Below, one piece after another: positions 11,419 to 24,294 of a DNA stretch of 64,000 bases; position 1 is the stretch's first letter, and every line of letters starts with the position of its first letter. The notes beneath the pieces are model-generated. The model was given only the letters and a program-made list of their open reading frames with translations. It did no database searches and was not told the origin of the DNA. This stretch comes from Phoebastria nigripes. Taxonomy: Eukaryota; Chordata; Aves; Procellariiformes; Diomedeidae. Made by a program: the position numbers and the translations under genes. The stretch is taken from NCBI GenBank assembly GCA_035582835.1, contig JAYKAV010002926.1, forward strand, positions 101,630 to 165,629, given 5' to 3'.

Positions 11419-14400
11419 ATATTCTGTAACCCCTGCCCAAAATGATTTTCAAGTTTAAGAACATTACAATGGCATAGAGAACAGCAGCTCTGAAGGAAGT
11501 CGGGAAGTTTCCCCTGCAAAAGGGCGGTAAGACAATATGGCACTTCAGATTGCTGCAGTTACATCAGGAGATGTCTGTGCAGAAAGCAGAAGCCTATGGT
11601 AGGTTGTACAGGTTCCTCTACTGCCACGGCAAGCTCGATGCAACTGCTCCAGGCTAACCTGTAGCCACCTGAGGGTGAGTGGCTTCTTCATCCCCTGAAA
11701 AAGTCTGATCAGTCAAGCTTTCTTCACAAATCAACTCAGGATGTGAAATCTTAAAGGACTTGCTTCTTAGATGCCAGTGGAAATAAAATGTGATAGCAGT
11801 CTTCTCCTTAACCCAAAACTAACAGAAATCACCCTGATTGTTTCCTCTGAGGAAGTCCCCTTGGGGACAAAAGAAGTCATACAGGATTTGGATCACTTCC
11901 TGGATTTGTGTGCATCTATCAAACGACATGCAGCAGCAAAGCCAACAGCACCCTATCCCTGCTTCAAAGTATGATCCAAGAGAAAGGAAAAGAAAGATTC
12001 AGAACTAAGGGATTTGGATTGCCTCCTCCACTATTCACAAGGTGAGAAATTATTTGATATGTAGGCCAGCAAAAGGTCCCCTTTCCTTCGTCTAGAAAGA
12101 CCCATCCTGCTAACGCAAACAAAGGAGAAGATAGAAGTTGCAATGCATATTGAAAGTAACAGAGAAAGAGAGACAGGCACAGTGGGTAGGGAGTTGATAA
12201 TGCAGATGGTGGAAAAAAGGAAAAAAAGAAAAAAAAAGAACTTCTTAAGATTATTTCTAAGAAAAATGAATCTTCACTGTACTGGTGCTTTTATTAGAAT
12301 GCCTCACGCTTTTTTCTTGCTCTCTCTTCCTGACACAGTAAGTTATGTTCAAGCTGACTGTGACGCTTTGTCAGGGCACCGCGTTGTTCTTCTCCCAGAC
12401 AGCTCCCTCCCGACCTCGGCGCCCAGCGCTCCAGTGCCAAGTGTGACGGCACCTCCGAGGGCTGAGGATGCTCACACTCCTAATGGTGATTAGAAACCAT
12501 CACCTGCAACAGGATTCAGCACACTTGCCTTTTCAAAATCAAGGGGAAGGCATAGAGCGAGGCGGATGTAAAATGAGGTGGGGCAAAGGAAAGTGTCAAA
12601 CCTTTTCATGAGAAAGCTGTTCTTCCTACTCAAAATAGTATATCAGAGGCAGAGGAGGTACCTCTTTTTTGGAGCTTTAAATGCTGTACTTCTTGGAGTG
12701 TGCCAAAATTCAGCCTTGCAAGTCAAGAGTTCACAGCAACTTAGCTTTTTTTTTAGCATGGCATTTCTAGGTAATTATTGCCACTTTATGGGACCTACAT
12801 TGTTACAGCAGCAACTTGAAACCCTGCAGTGGCATCATTCATAGATAGAGCAAAAAATAATTCTTGTCCCGAGGCACTTGTGGTCAGAGATAAGACAGAC
12901 AAAAGGCAGAAGACAAGTATAATCCACATTTTACAGGAGGTATAGGAAGGCTACTGCAGACTTGATCCGTGCCTCACCAATGCAGACATGAGCCTAGGTC
13001 TCTGCAGACTTAATGCTGACCCTCACCAAGGGAACTGTCTTTACCTTGGAGAAGCCATGGAGGTGGTGTGCCTGCAATGCTGATTGCAGCTGATGTTACC
13101 AATAGATAACCTTAGTTTGTCTAGAAGAAAAGCCACAACTCACACGCCCTGCCAAATACCACCTACAGGCCTGCCAGCAAATGGACAACTGGATTTTTTG
13201 CTATGGCTTTGCTCAAAATTGCATACAATTTTCTTACTCTTCTTCCTTTCACTTTCATCACCTAGTATGACTTTTAAAAAGCCAAAGTAATTCTATGGAA
13301 AAAGCACAATTTCAGTCACAAGGTAAGACTTACTCTTCAGTTTCTTACAGGCTTCTTGAATCATGTTAACAAGAAGTTTTTTAGCCTCTCTATTTTAGTT
13401 TACTCCTTTGCAAACAGAGCTTGGATGAGGCACAGTATGCATCTAACACTTTCATTCTTAAGACAGAAAGTAGCACAAGGGTAAATAGTATTACCTACCC
13501 TTTTCTCATGATATGGGGATAGGCAATTAAGTAAGAATACTAATGATCTTAACACTCTGGAGAAAGTAATAAGACTACCAAATGACAAGCTTAAAATGAC
13601 AAGTTACAGCTCCCCACTGAAAAGTTAGTTCATCCTGGTCTAGCGAACTGCACATCCAGAATCCTCTAGAAATACTGCACAAGCCCGAGGCTTTGCACAA
13701 CTTTGCATCTAGTTTAATGTTTCCAGTTGGGAATGAGGTTACTAAATGGATGCGTTCTTTCAGAAATCTGAATCTCAATTGTGAACATCAGGCTGAAATA
13801 ATCTTTTCATGCTCTCACAAGGTCAGCTTGGCAAATGGAAATATTGCCAAATGTCACATGTATGGAGAAGAAAACATGTACACTTCTGTACTTCAGAGAA
13901 ATTTACATTCCAGTGATTCTGAAGTCTAAGGGGTACTACAGTCTCTGAAGAGAGTGGAAAAGACATTGAAGAAAAAGCAGGGAAATTAATTTTATCATAT
14001 CTCACTTGCTCGATGCCTACCACAACCAGGTAAGATCTCAGTCTTACCCATCAAAGGAAGACTGAGATTCACCCTCCCTCTGGAAGGATGAAGATTTTCC
14101 ATAATGCACAAAGACAGCAGATCCCAAAATCTGTGATGTTCTGATCAGTTTAGCTGTTGTTCACCCATGTTATGTGGAAAAGAGTCATATGCTCCCAGTG
14201 AGCAAGTACGCAAAATTCTGGAGAAAATATACCAAGGAGGAACACAATTCAACATGGTACTGAAATATTTACCACTGTTACTTTAACATATAATCAACCT
14301 TGCTCACTGGTGGAAAGACTGGTCTTCAGCAATGCACACACAGTTTAAACAGATACAGACAGACCAAAAAACACCCACCTACATTAGCATTCAGAATATT

Positions 14401-15689
14401 TTAGTAATTGGAAAAAAAAAAAAAAACCACCAAACCACTAACACCACCACAGTAGAAAGATTGTCCCCAAAACAAGGATTACAAGCCCACAACATCAAAA
14501 GTTAAAATTGCATTTAAAAGAAATTCTTGTGTTTTGAAGAAGAAAGACACCCAAGCAGCAATGTTCCTAATTAAAGCCCTCTGCAAAGGCCACAGCTGCT
14601 ACCCACAGGTCCTCCACAGAGGAGTCTGGAAGCCTTTTGCCGGGAAAGGAGTCAGCAAATCTGTAACTGAGCCTTCTGCACAGAGCTCCAAGCACCTTGC
14701 ACACTGCTGACCTGCCTCTCAGAGAAAATGTATAGGAAAGAGACTGATGACAGTGGCAGGCAGGTAGGGAGAGTCATCACCCGAGGGGATACATACAAGA
14801 TGGGCACCAAGAGAGTGCTTGGCCCAGACCAGGTGAAAGAGCCAATGGATTCACACTAAGATCCCCATCCTGAAATCCCCAAGCAAAAGGCAGCAAGTCT
14901 GTTATTGCGGGCTGTATGCTGGGAGATGCTGCCATGTAGCTTGGTGACCAGCCCTCATGCTGGGTGTGGATGGTGGCCACAGCAGTACAGGATCAGCTAG
15001 CCAACAAGTGACACAGAGATACCAGCTAACATCAGCAACAGCCCTCTGCTCCATCTGTGGGGGCAATTTTGCCTACAAAATGGGAATTCCCTCTCCACAG
15101 ATTCACCTAGCCACAGATTTTTACAAAAGGAACATTTTGATCAAAGGGTAAGTTTCACTCTGAGTAGTTTTATATAGGGCAAGTTGCTTTCTGTTTGAGG
15201 TGGCTGAGGCTGCCCTGCTCTCTCACNGAGCAGTAGGAGCTCAGCAGCACTGCAAGACCCCTTCTGTTGCCCCAGTGATGTACCTCACATATTGTCTAAA
15301 TAGTCATGAGCTGAGGAAATTGAAAGGTCCCCACAGCTTGTTCACTGAAATGTTCAACAGCACACTCTTGGGGGTATGCTGTTAGTAGTGTTTTGACATA
15401 TTTAAGTGTGACATAGTTTTCATTACNAAGTTTATGGAAGCTGTCAATTCTACCATTAGTAAATAACAGAAACGGATTATTAATGCAGGGGCAAATCAGT
15501 GTAGCTGTACAGATCTGTATCTGCTGGAGACTTGTTCTCTTGAGTTGTTCTTCATGAGAANTGAAGGTAAAGTCATCAGGCCACAGCTTCCCAGACAGAG
15601 GCTGTGCTCCAGTGCATCCAGAGTTAGGATAAGACATCATGTCAAATTGTGGATGTTTCCTGGAAATCTTTCACATGCTATCTGTGCCT
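11419..15689. other. Non-coding stretch, no gene seen
   Basis: There is a CpG-richer patch at about 12360-12480 inside an open frame of 116 codons (12143-12493) that has no recognisable domain and begins in an A-rich tract. About 12875-12930 weakly recalls the 'attttacag' part of MIR-like repeats. The A run at about 14410-14424 is followed by ccaccaaaccactaacacc. No splice-linked exons could be assembled. Confidence 0.5.
14035..14068. repeat. Small perfect hairpin
   Basis: The arms atctcagtctt (14035-14045) and aagactgagat (14058-14068) are perfect reverse complements around a 12-nt loop. There is no T run after it and no known function. Confidence 0.6.
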
Positions 15690-16383
15690 CTTGCTCATTA
15701 CCTGGGGGTGCTGGTTGACAGCCGGCTGAACATGAGCCGACAGTGTGCCTAGGTGGCCAANGCGGCCAACGGCATCCTGGCCTGTATCAGAAATAGTGTG
15801 GCCAGCAGGAGTAGGGAAGTGATCGTGCCCCTGTACTCGGCGCTGGTGAGGCCACACCTCGAATACTGTGTTCAGTTTTGGGCCCCTCACTACAAGAAGG
15901 ACATTGAGGTGCTGGAGCACGTCCAGAGAAGGGCAACGAAGCTGGTGAAGGGTCTGGAGAACAAGTCTTATGAGGAGCGGCTGAGGGAACTGGGACTGTT
16001 TAGCCTGGAGAAGAAGAGGCTGAGGGGAGACCTTATCGCACTCTACAACTACCTTGAAAGGAGGTTGTAGTGAGGTGGGTGTCGGTCTCTTCTCCCAAGC
16101 AACTAGCGATAGGATGAGAGGAAATGGCCTCAAGTTGCGCTAAGGGAGGTTTAGATTGGACATTAGGAAAAATTTCTTTACTGAAAGAGTGGTTAAACAT
16201 TGGAACAGGCTGCCCAGGGAAGTGGTTGAGTCACCATCCCTGGAAGTATTTTAAAGACATGTAGATGAGGCGCTTAGGGACATGGTTTAGTGGGCATGGT
16301 GGTGTTGGGTTGACGGTTGGACTCGATGATCTTAGAGGTCTCTTCCAACCTTAATCATTCTATGACTCTATTCTATGATTCTA
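15690..16383 (+). mobile_element. CR1 LINE, 5'-truncated copy with ORF2 end and 3' UTR
   Basis: The copy enters at about the ggggtgctggttgacagcc point of CR1 ORF2 and runs through the reverse-transcriptase C-terminal region. It continues through the conserved 3' UTR (aggctgcccagggaagtgg, ggttggactcgatgatctta) to the diagnostic octamer-like tail attctatgactctattctatgattcta at 16357-16383. CR1 ends in such short repeats instead of poly(A). Similarity to the remembered consensus is high, so this is one of the younger CR1 copies here. It is severely 5'-truncated and cannot move by itself. Confidence 0.93.
15697..16130 (+). pseudogene. CR1 ORF2 C-terminal remnant
   Basis: The longest open piece (15753-16070) reads through [48 protein letters not shown] and ALYNYL, the C-terminal end of the CR1 reverse transcriptase. 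Two defects are visible against the family pattern. The codon expected to be CAG just upstream is TAG (gtgcctaggtggcc, near 15750). A one-base insertion after aactacctt (about 16057) shifts the frame, so the expected ending ([18 protein letters not shown]) is lost and TAG/TGA follow at once. An ambiguous base is present at 15761. Not functional. Confidence 0.85.
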
Positions 16384-19300
16384 CCTGTGAATGCTCCTTC
16401 TGTACCAAAAGGTACAAGTAAGCCTATATCTATTTCATACGAACGTGACTGAAGTAAAGTTTCACAAGGTTTACCATGCTTTCATTAAAGAACCACATTG
16501 GAAAATCTTAAAGAAGCCATAAAAGACTTACTACTGGAAAGAAGCCACAGGATAAATCTTTAAGCAAAATTGTCTTTCTGGTAGAGTTTAGGTCCCTTGG
16601 CTTAATGTGGCAGGCTTTTAACAGCTGTAGTAACTTTGGAAGCCTCCTACCTTAAGTGATTTCCAGAAACTATTTCAGTCAATCACATTAAAAAAAAAAA
16701 AAAAAGATTTAAAAAAAATCAGGAAATTCATCATGTTGTGCATAATTTCTCTTCACTTGCCCAAAAGCTACGTCAAGTCAAAGCATAAAAGGAAATTAAC
16801 TACGGATATTTTTAGTACTGGTTTCCTAACCAGTCATTTCTGTATTCTGTTTGCACGAGAAATGAAAGGTAAGAGGTTTATGTGCAGATGCCATGCTCCA
16901 CTGAGATCATCTGTTAACTGCCATGAGACAGAAAGCAGTTTCAGAAGACAGAGAAAATAGTCANTTGAGAAGGTTTGCCTCTAGCAGAACTATCTTTTTT
17001 CCTACCTCAGTTACCACTTCCCCTAGGCAGAACAAGTCAGAAGTGTTGAAACATTTGCAACAAAACATGCAACTGCAAATGTGCAACCACTTGCAATTAA
17101 GTTTTATTATAAATGTGAAAAGGTGTGCCAAACTGGGAAGAGTGAGCCTTGCTAGCTTATACTGTGTAAGCAGAAAAACTTTGCAGAACGGCTCATTTTT
17201 CTCCAGATAGCAGTTCTGCTCACAGATCTGAATGAGGCACAAGCTCAAACATATGCATGATACCCAGCTGCAGATGGTAATCCTGTCCAGCAGCACAAAT
17301 AGATCCAGGCGACAAAGCAGTTCATAGTCCATGTCAGATGCCTGAAGTTGGATAGTACAAACACTACTCCTTCTGCAAATGGTCAGGACAGAATCTGAGA
17401 AACATCTACTAGGCATCTTGAGCTTCATTTTTAGCGTGTTGCAGGACATAGATGAATAAGGACTTGAAATCAAATGCAAGGATCCACCAGCGTTTCTGCC
17501 AGTGAGGGGGTGGTTTCTCCCCTGGAAAAGGCTAAGGATACGGTCATGTCTCAGCTATGGTTTTGGTCATCACTATCTTCTCTGAAAAGGAAAACCATGA
17601 AGAGCAGAAACTGGTGGATTAATTTGCCTGTGTAAAAGGAGAGGATGAAGTCTTTCAGGCAATAGGTAGGGTCTATCTAGATAGATAGGGTCTCTCACAG
17701 CACTGCTGAAATGCAGACATTACACTGCAAAGAGTGGGAAAGAATGAGACTGGTGGAACAAACCCAGACTCTTATGCTGAGACTGTTAGCGTCCGTTCAG
17801 ACAGAGCAGACAAGCGCTGGACATGCTAAGGTTTTCCACCAGAAATCATATCAATCAGCACCTCCTCACAGTGAAAGGCTTGGGCTAAGTCTAGTCAGAA
17901 TTTGAACTTCTGACTCCAAGAAGTCAAGACTCCAAGAGTCTCTTACTCTAGTATGTTAAGCTATCCCTGAAAAAAATTTATTTCGTGTCTAGGAAGATGG
18001 AGACACACTGGTCAAACGAATCTCAGAAGAATCTGTGAATAGAGCTTGAGCTTTAACATACCAAAAGTTTATATGCCCACCAAACAGACCAAAGCCCTAA
18101 GTCTGCAAATTGAGAAAAGGGGATCCTGGAAGAACAGGGTTTGGGGGAGAATAACACCCTGTCGTGGGAGTTGGACTAGCAATGCAGGAGGAAACCTCCT
18201 CCACTTTAGCAATTTCAGTTCCTAAGGAAATGTGAAAGTACAGAGATACAAAAATTTAAAAGCAGCACCTCTTTTGCGGATGGGAAATACTAACCGAGCA
18301 TGGTAGAGCCCACCGATGCACTCGTGTCTAGTTACAGAGAGAGCGCTAGAGGGGTTTTGATAGTCTCTAAGTCACTGCTCCCATCCCTAATGTGTACAGC
18401 GTGTATTAATATATTTCATACATTTTCTTTGGCAAGTTTAATGGAAACAGAGGCTTTCAATGAAAAGGCTGACTGAGCCAAAACTCACAAATACCCAGCT
18501 ATACTGTCTATGCACTCTTTTCTCTTGTTTCCCACTGCCCTCCTACCCGTGCCCCCCCCCCAAAAAAAAAAAAAAAAAAGAAAAAAAAAGAGCATTTAAG
18601 TGATATTTTTTTCACTTGGCTCATGTGGAAGGTGAGCTGATCTGTGCTGTGAAGTTCTATATTGGTTCCTCTTTTATTTTTTCAGAGACCAAAAAGGGAA
18701 GGAATAGAAAACAGCCTCTTTAAATGAAATACGCCCTTGTCAAAACAATTTAACAAATGGAAAAGGCATGCCCATTATGCTAGTTTTCCAGAAGTTCATC
18801 AACCTCACTGTTAAATGTTAGCATGTAAGAAAAATTACTCTATTTGTTCTTTACGGTTTGTTCCCAAGATCAAAGTGCTGTGGGCTGGAGGGTGTTTGAC
18901 ATCCAAGAAACACTCGTTGCTGCAATATTGTCTGTAGTGTCTTTTGTTAGTTTTGTTTCTTTATAAGGCTTTAAAGAACAGCAGTCAACACTTGCAGCAC
19001 GTTGGCATCCCATCAAATGCCAAACTCGTCCTTTTAGAGCACATGGGAGAAGAATATTTTTACAACTCTTATTATGGTTTTCTCCTTTCATTAGGTCCTC
19101 TGATAGAAGTAACTGGAAATTGTCTTGCATCCCAATCTCCTTTCACTTGCAAGAGATTTGTCCAACAGTGAAGTCAACACTACTNATCCTTTATTTTAAA
19201 GAGGAGTTAGAGCCTTATATAGATAAATCCAGCAGTTTGTTTTAGACGAATCTATAAATCATTGGAGGTTTTGGTTTTTTTTGAAATACAGTTTGTTGTC

Positions 19301-19696
19301 CAATGTAAATTTTTTCAGTAGTTTTTATTTAGCTCCTATCAGATGGTGGATGATATTCAAAGGGCTGAAAATGTGTCAGTAACATAAAACTGCTTTATTT
19401 AACCACACCAGTTCAACTGACTGAATTAGCTTACACAGACTGTTTCAGTAGAAACATTTCAACACCTACGGCTCAGTTTTAGAAAAGCAGAGTTTCAGTC
19501 AAGTTCAGTTAGCTGAGCTGAGCTAATGTGATTTAAAAAGCATCTGCTCCAAACCCCACATCAAGATAAGGATGGAAACTTTGTTTACTTCTGGAAGGTA
19601 ACCACAGTTACAAACACATCCTGCTATCTGCAAATGGCCCATTTATTTGAAACAACTGCTCAAGTGCAAATGGCTTCTCTACAAAATAAAAACAAT

Positions 19697-19697
<1 letters not shown>
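16384..19697. other. Non-coding stretch, no gene seen
   Basis: Scattered open frames of 65-170 codons (the largest at 16961-17479 on the minus strand) have no recognisable domains. Poly(A)-type tracts lie at about 16690-16705 and 18552-18589. A small palindromic run of tctatctagataga is at about 17671-17684. Confidence 0.5.
18552..18589. repeat. C10-A18 homopolymer pair
   Basis: Ten C (18552-18561) are followed directly by eighteen A (18562-18579) and a second A9 run. It is a simple, slippage-prone tract and a likely place for assembly error. Confidence 0.85.

Positions 19698-19738
<41 letters not shown>
19698..19738. repeat. (AG)n microsatellite
   Basis: About twenty uninterrupted AG units lie in 41 bp. 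The purity suggests that it is still variable in length between individuals. Confidence 0.95.
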
Positions 19739-19740
<2 letters not shown>

Positions 19741-19825
19741 TCTGTAGGTCCTAAGGGCCATAGGCCTAGGATGATCACCTGGCTCAGGGAGTCTAATCCC
19801 TAGCTCTCAGGAGCAGCCTTGTTAC

Positions 19826-20690
19826 AGATAATCCCTTTTATAAACTTACTGAGCTTCATTCTTCACTTCTGTTTTATTTTGCGCCTCGACTGCTCCCGTG
19901 GAGCGTCTGTTCAGACCTTGGCCACTTTAATAGTTAGGAACTTGTTTCTTAACCCCAATGGAAATGTACTTCTAGCCAGTTTATGCCCCTCTGTTCCTCT
20001 GCCAACATTGCCCTTCAGCTTAAAAAGTTATTTTCTGCCATGGTGTATTTAAAGACAAAAAATTGTATGCTCTCTCAGGTTTTGCCTTGCTAAGTTAATC
20101 AAGCCAACCTTTTCTAGCCTCTGTTTGTAAAACAAATTCTCCATTCCCCTGATCATCCCTATAGCCTTGTCTATGCAAGCTTCAGTTTTGGGTCATCTTT
20201 CTTGAACACTGTTAGTCAAAACCATATGTGGTATCTTAAACAAGGTCTCATTAATGATCCTTGTATGCAGCCAGTAATACTTCCCTATCTGGAATTATCT
20301 TTCCTGAGACATCTTAGGATTGCATTTACCTCTCTCATATCTTTGCAGCTTACTGTCAGCTTGTGACTGAGTAACTCCCATGTGTTTCTCAGTCATTTCC
20401 AGCTGATGACCTCCCAGCTTAGAGCAGCGGGTTCAGTCTAAGAGCCCCCAAATGCATGACGTTATCTTCTGCACTCATAAATTTTATCCCATTTGTAGTC
20501 CTCAACATCATCCAGCTCTTCCTGTGCTCTATCCCAAACTCTGTTTATACTGCTGATGAGTCCCAGCTTTGTGTCCTTGATTAAAGAATTAGGCAGAAGC
20601 AGTTCCCCAGAGTGAACTGCCCAGAACATAATTAACAAATAATTTAAAAAATTAATACTTATTCTGAGCACCAGATACAACCTGCCCTAG
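19826..20690 (-). mobile_element. Very old CR1-clade LINE fossil
   Basis: The segment is collinear with the reverse complement of a CR1-type LINE over about 850 bp. Landmarks in order are: gttaggaacttgtttcttaa; taatcaagccaaccttttct, then gcctctgtttgtaaaac and ctccattcccctgatcatcc; aaacaaggtctcattaatg; aggattgcatttacctctct; gcttgtgactgagtaactcc; and ccagctttgtgtcc. Each matches, with many changes, a CR1 antisense block (GTTAGGAAGTTCTTCC, GGCTGAACAAGCCCAACTCCCTCAGCC, CCTGATCATC, GGTGGGGTCTCAC, AGCTTGTGxx). Divergence is much higher than in the copy at 15690-16383, so this insertion is far older. Confidence 0.6.
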
Positions 20691-23600
20691 GTACTTTTCA
20701 AATCCGTAAGAAAGCCAGATGAGTAAACTGAAGTTGGGAGAAGACACAGAGCTACAACCAGCATAATTACATCACTGCTTTAATGGAAAACCGACAGCAA
20801 TTTTCCCCTAAGGCAGCACAGTAGAGGTGAACATAACAAGACAGGCTTCAGTAGGACAAAGGACAGAGTTGCTTAAACGTTCAAGAAGGGTACTCCATAA
20901 CAGGCAGCATGAAAGATGGCATGGCCAAGTTTGTGCAAGGAGATAACAAAACAACAAATTAATTTGATTACCTGATAGAACAAAAAAAGACCAAAGAAAG
21001 TGAAGAAAACAGGCAAAGGCAAGTAGGGAGGAGCAAAGATACATGGATTTTAAATGAGAAGGGAGAGTTTGAACTAAACACTGATAAAATACAGGAAGCT
21101 GAAAGAAAGGTATGACATAATCTAAATGACAAACAAAGACAATTATTATTTCTAGCAAAACCACTTTTATAATGAAATGTGTTGGGAGGAGAAGACAACT
21201 GAATACAGGAGGGTCCAAGGCGGTGGGTTCTCCTCACCAAGGAGGTGGCAGATTCATTTTGTTAAAGCAACACATAGAAGGTTAAACAGCATCTTTAACT
21301 TTAAGGTCCAAGAGAAAAAGATAGAAATTAAATCTGTTAAGAAAGAAATTGAAGAAAATTTGGATTTGCAAGAAGAAGAACTCTTGACTTGAGAAAATTT
21401 TGGGAACAGACATTTTCAGGGGGAGTGGGAGAGGAAACCAATGACATGTTAAAGCAAATAATGATATAATTTCTTCTCACCTCCACCAAAAGCAATTTTT
21501 TTTTCTTCACAGCTAACCTACCTTCTTCTGACCTCTTCCTATTGTAACAAAGAAATTCTTCATTCAGCAGAAACTATTCCCACCATACAATGCCTTATAA
21601 AACGGGTGTCAAACATATTACAGTGTGCTGAAATTACTGATGTTAAATCAACCACCAATCAATTATATTTGAAGCATGCTGTCAGCTCACCTACCAAAAA
21701 AGCTCTGATTTACTAAATATGCTTGTCATTTTCTTTCGAGCAGAATTCCCAAAACATACTCATGTTTTAAAACTGCTTACTAGAACAATGACAGAGAGAC
21801 TTCTGCATGAAAGCCAACAGCACCAGAGGCCTACAATGCTTTCTCAGATAAACAGCAGACAAATAACCCAGGAGTCCCTTGACTGCTATGGGGCCCCAGT
21901 CTTCCAGCTGAATACCGGATTGCTCAGAGATATAGCCAAGCTCTTACTGTGGTACAGCTTGCTACAGTGATGTAGTCACATTGGCTGCAAAGAGATGGTT
22001 CTCTTGTCTCCCCAAAGAATAACCGATTCCCGGTCAAAGAAATATTAATACCAAGAGTGGAAACAAACAGAAACAGAACAGAAACAACATTGCTTCTTTT
22101 TCCCTTTTGGGTAACTTGCCTAGTGATTATGAACTTAACACTTAATGCATATAAATTGCTTTCCGGGTGGTAGTCTTCTACAGTCAAATAAAGAAAATTA
22201 CAATAATCTTCCTTTTCTGTTACTAAATGTTAAACTCACTCATTTGGATGGGGCAACAGCAAGTGCATATATAGATGAAATGAATGTGTATTTCAGATAA
22301 TTATGTGCAATATGCATCTGTTTTAAGATACTAATTTATATATTTTAATTCTACATAGAAATTTTTCTAGGTTTAATGAAATATTGCATAGAATATAATA
22401 TGTAATATAATGCATAAATGTAAATGTTATTTAATTTAATCTTTTATACAGGTGCACATATTTCTATACATACAAACACACTTTTTAAGAGAAATTTGTA
22501 TTACATTTAGACGGCTCTTTGCATAATTTTCTGCATTTTTACAATGTCATTATGAATAANCTATGAGATGCTGAAAGACTGAGTGAAAAAGTTCATACTC
22601 TACAGCTCCCCAAGGTGTTAAAAACAGCAGAGTCAGGAAATGAGCTAACAAAAGCCCACTATAACATTTAAATTCTAGTAATAGCAGCACATAACATCAA
22701 AAACTTCAAGTAAAAACAACTATGAGAACATAAGTAATAACTCATCTAGAAAAAACAAATAGAAGAACATGAACAGTTTTAGAACTTGTGTTTCATGAAA
22801 CAATCACAAATGTAATGTGAAACTCACTACCCACTGGTTTTGAAAATGCTGAGCCAAACAAACAGAGAGGAAACTCTCAATGATTTATCAGAAGGCAATA
22901 TTTTATCTAGAACATGCAACAGTCTAGGCAAAATCTTCATTTCCCCTTACGAGACAGAATATTGCTCACTTAGCAGTTCACTACCTAAAGTCCCCTTCTA
23001 CCTCCGTTTTGCAGGTAAACAGCATGAATTTCTTTCTGGTACTGAGTGAAGCTCCTCACAACTTGGCTGAAATTCAAAAAGTCATCCCACTTTTGCCCAG
23101 ATAGCACAGCCTGGACTTGCTCATCTTCTGCTGTACAGCTGCAGCCAAAGAACACACTGCTCCCGTTTGTTTCATCCCTGCTGTATCTCAAATTGCCTGC
23201 TGCAATCCAACAAAGCCTACTACATTCATTGCAAAACTTTTACTAAATTTCATCAGTTGATGTCAAAGCATTGGACACATCTAAAACACATCTACTGCGG
23301 TAGCCCAGAGAAAGCAGCCCAAACACATAGTCCGCTGTAATTCTTCCAAACACCACCTTGCCCAACATATCTCAAGTGCCTACATTTTCATACTGAACTG
23401 GCCCAACCTGTAGCAATCCTGTTCTCTACCCCATTCCACATCACCACAAATGAAAGAACAAACCATGGGAATGAAGACAACGGAGCTATTCAAACATAAA
23501 AAGGCAATTCAAAGAGAAATTCCTCCAAAACATCACATAAATGTACATGAGAATTATAAAAGGTCAAATGAAAGAAATCCTGGCATTTGTATAACATCAT

Positions 23601-23739
23601 GCTCACAAAAAGACATTCCAATAGCATTTTCTTTCACGTCTCTCTTCTCCTGTACAGTTCAAAGTGTTGAAAACAACCCACAGAAATAAAAGGGGGTGGG
23701 GGGAATTAAAATTCATTAGTGACATGAAATAATTTGATT
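20691..23739. other. Non-coding stretch, no gene seen
   Basis: It includes a purine-rich zone at about 20930-21400, with open frames on both strands that look compositional, and a very AT-rich block at about 22270-22560. No gene or named repeat was recognised. Confidence 0.5.
22270..22560. other. AT-rich block
   Basis: There are dense TATA, ATAATATG, TGCATAA and poly-AT words, with almost no G+C for about 290 bp. Such sequence unwinds easily and can act as a scaffold/matrix attachment region, but composition alone does not prove that. Confidence 0.45.
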
Positions 23740-23880
23740 TCATGTCTGGAATTTACCATTACACTCATCTAGTCTGACTTCTACACACAGTACAGACCAC
23801 CAAATTCCACACAGTAGCTCCAGAATTTAATCATATCTTTAAAGGACTCTGCTGAAAAGCCTTACAGCCTGGAAGGTCTA
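23740..23880 (-). mobile_element. Old CR1-like LINE 3'-end fossil
   Basis: Read on the minus strand it contains gaagtcagactagatgagtg and then taatggtaaattcc. This resembles the sauropsid CR1-like ending GAGGTCAGACTAGATGATCATAATGGTCCCTTCTGGC. It is heavily diverged and the limits are approximate. Confidence 0.5.
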
Positions 23881-24294
23881 AGCAACACATCAAACAAAGC
23901 CATTAGATTTCCCTGATTGCAATTACAACCAATACCAGTGAATTTTATCTGCAAACAGCCACTTTCAAAGAAAAAAGAAATGCAAAGCTAACGAACTGAA
24001 TCCCTCTCACTGACATATGACTTGCAGTTTCATTCAGAACTTAAAGACTGATAAACAGTCACAAGTTACAAATTTCAGATCTTTTGGTGAATGCGTACCT
24101 TTATTCTTTTTTCTTCTCCTTTTCTGCCTTTTCATGAATCCTTATTCAAAAGTGACACATTTGTTCAGTTCAGGGAGATTCTTCTCTCTGGAGGGGAAAT
24201 AATTTTTATCAGTAAGACTCCCTGGTGATCAGATAGACTTGGAACTGCTGTTAATCAGCCTTTTTGACATGGTAGCTTGAATAGCACTTCCCAT
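23881..24294. other. Non-coding stretch, no gene seen
   Basis: A single 61-codon open frame (24017-24202) ends at the left side of the inverted repeat and has no recognisable features. Confidence 0.5.

Noticed and set aside
20808..21218. 136-codon hydrophobic open frame on the minus strand
   Set aside because: The Leu/Phe/Ser-rich peptide mirrors a purine-rich + strand, with no membrane-protein family resemblance.
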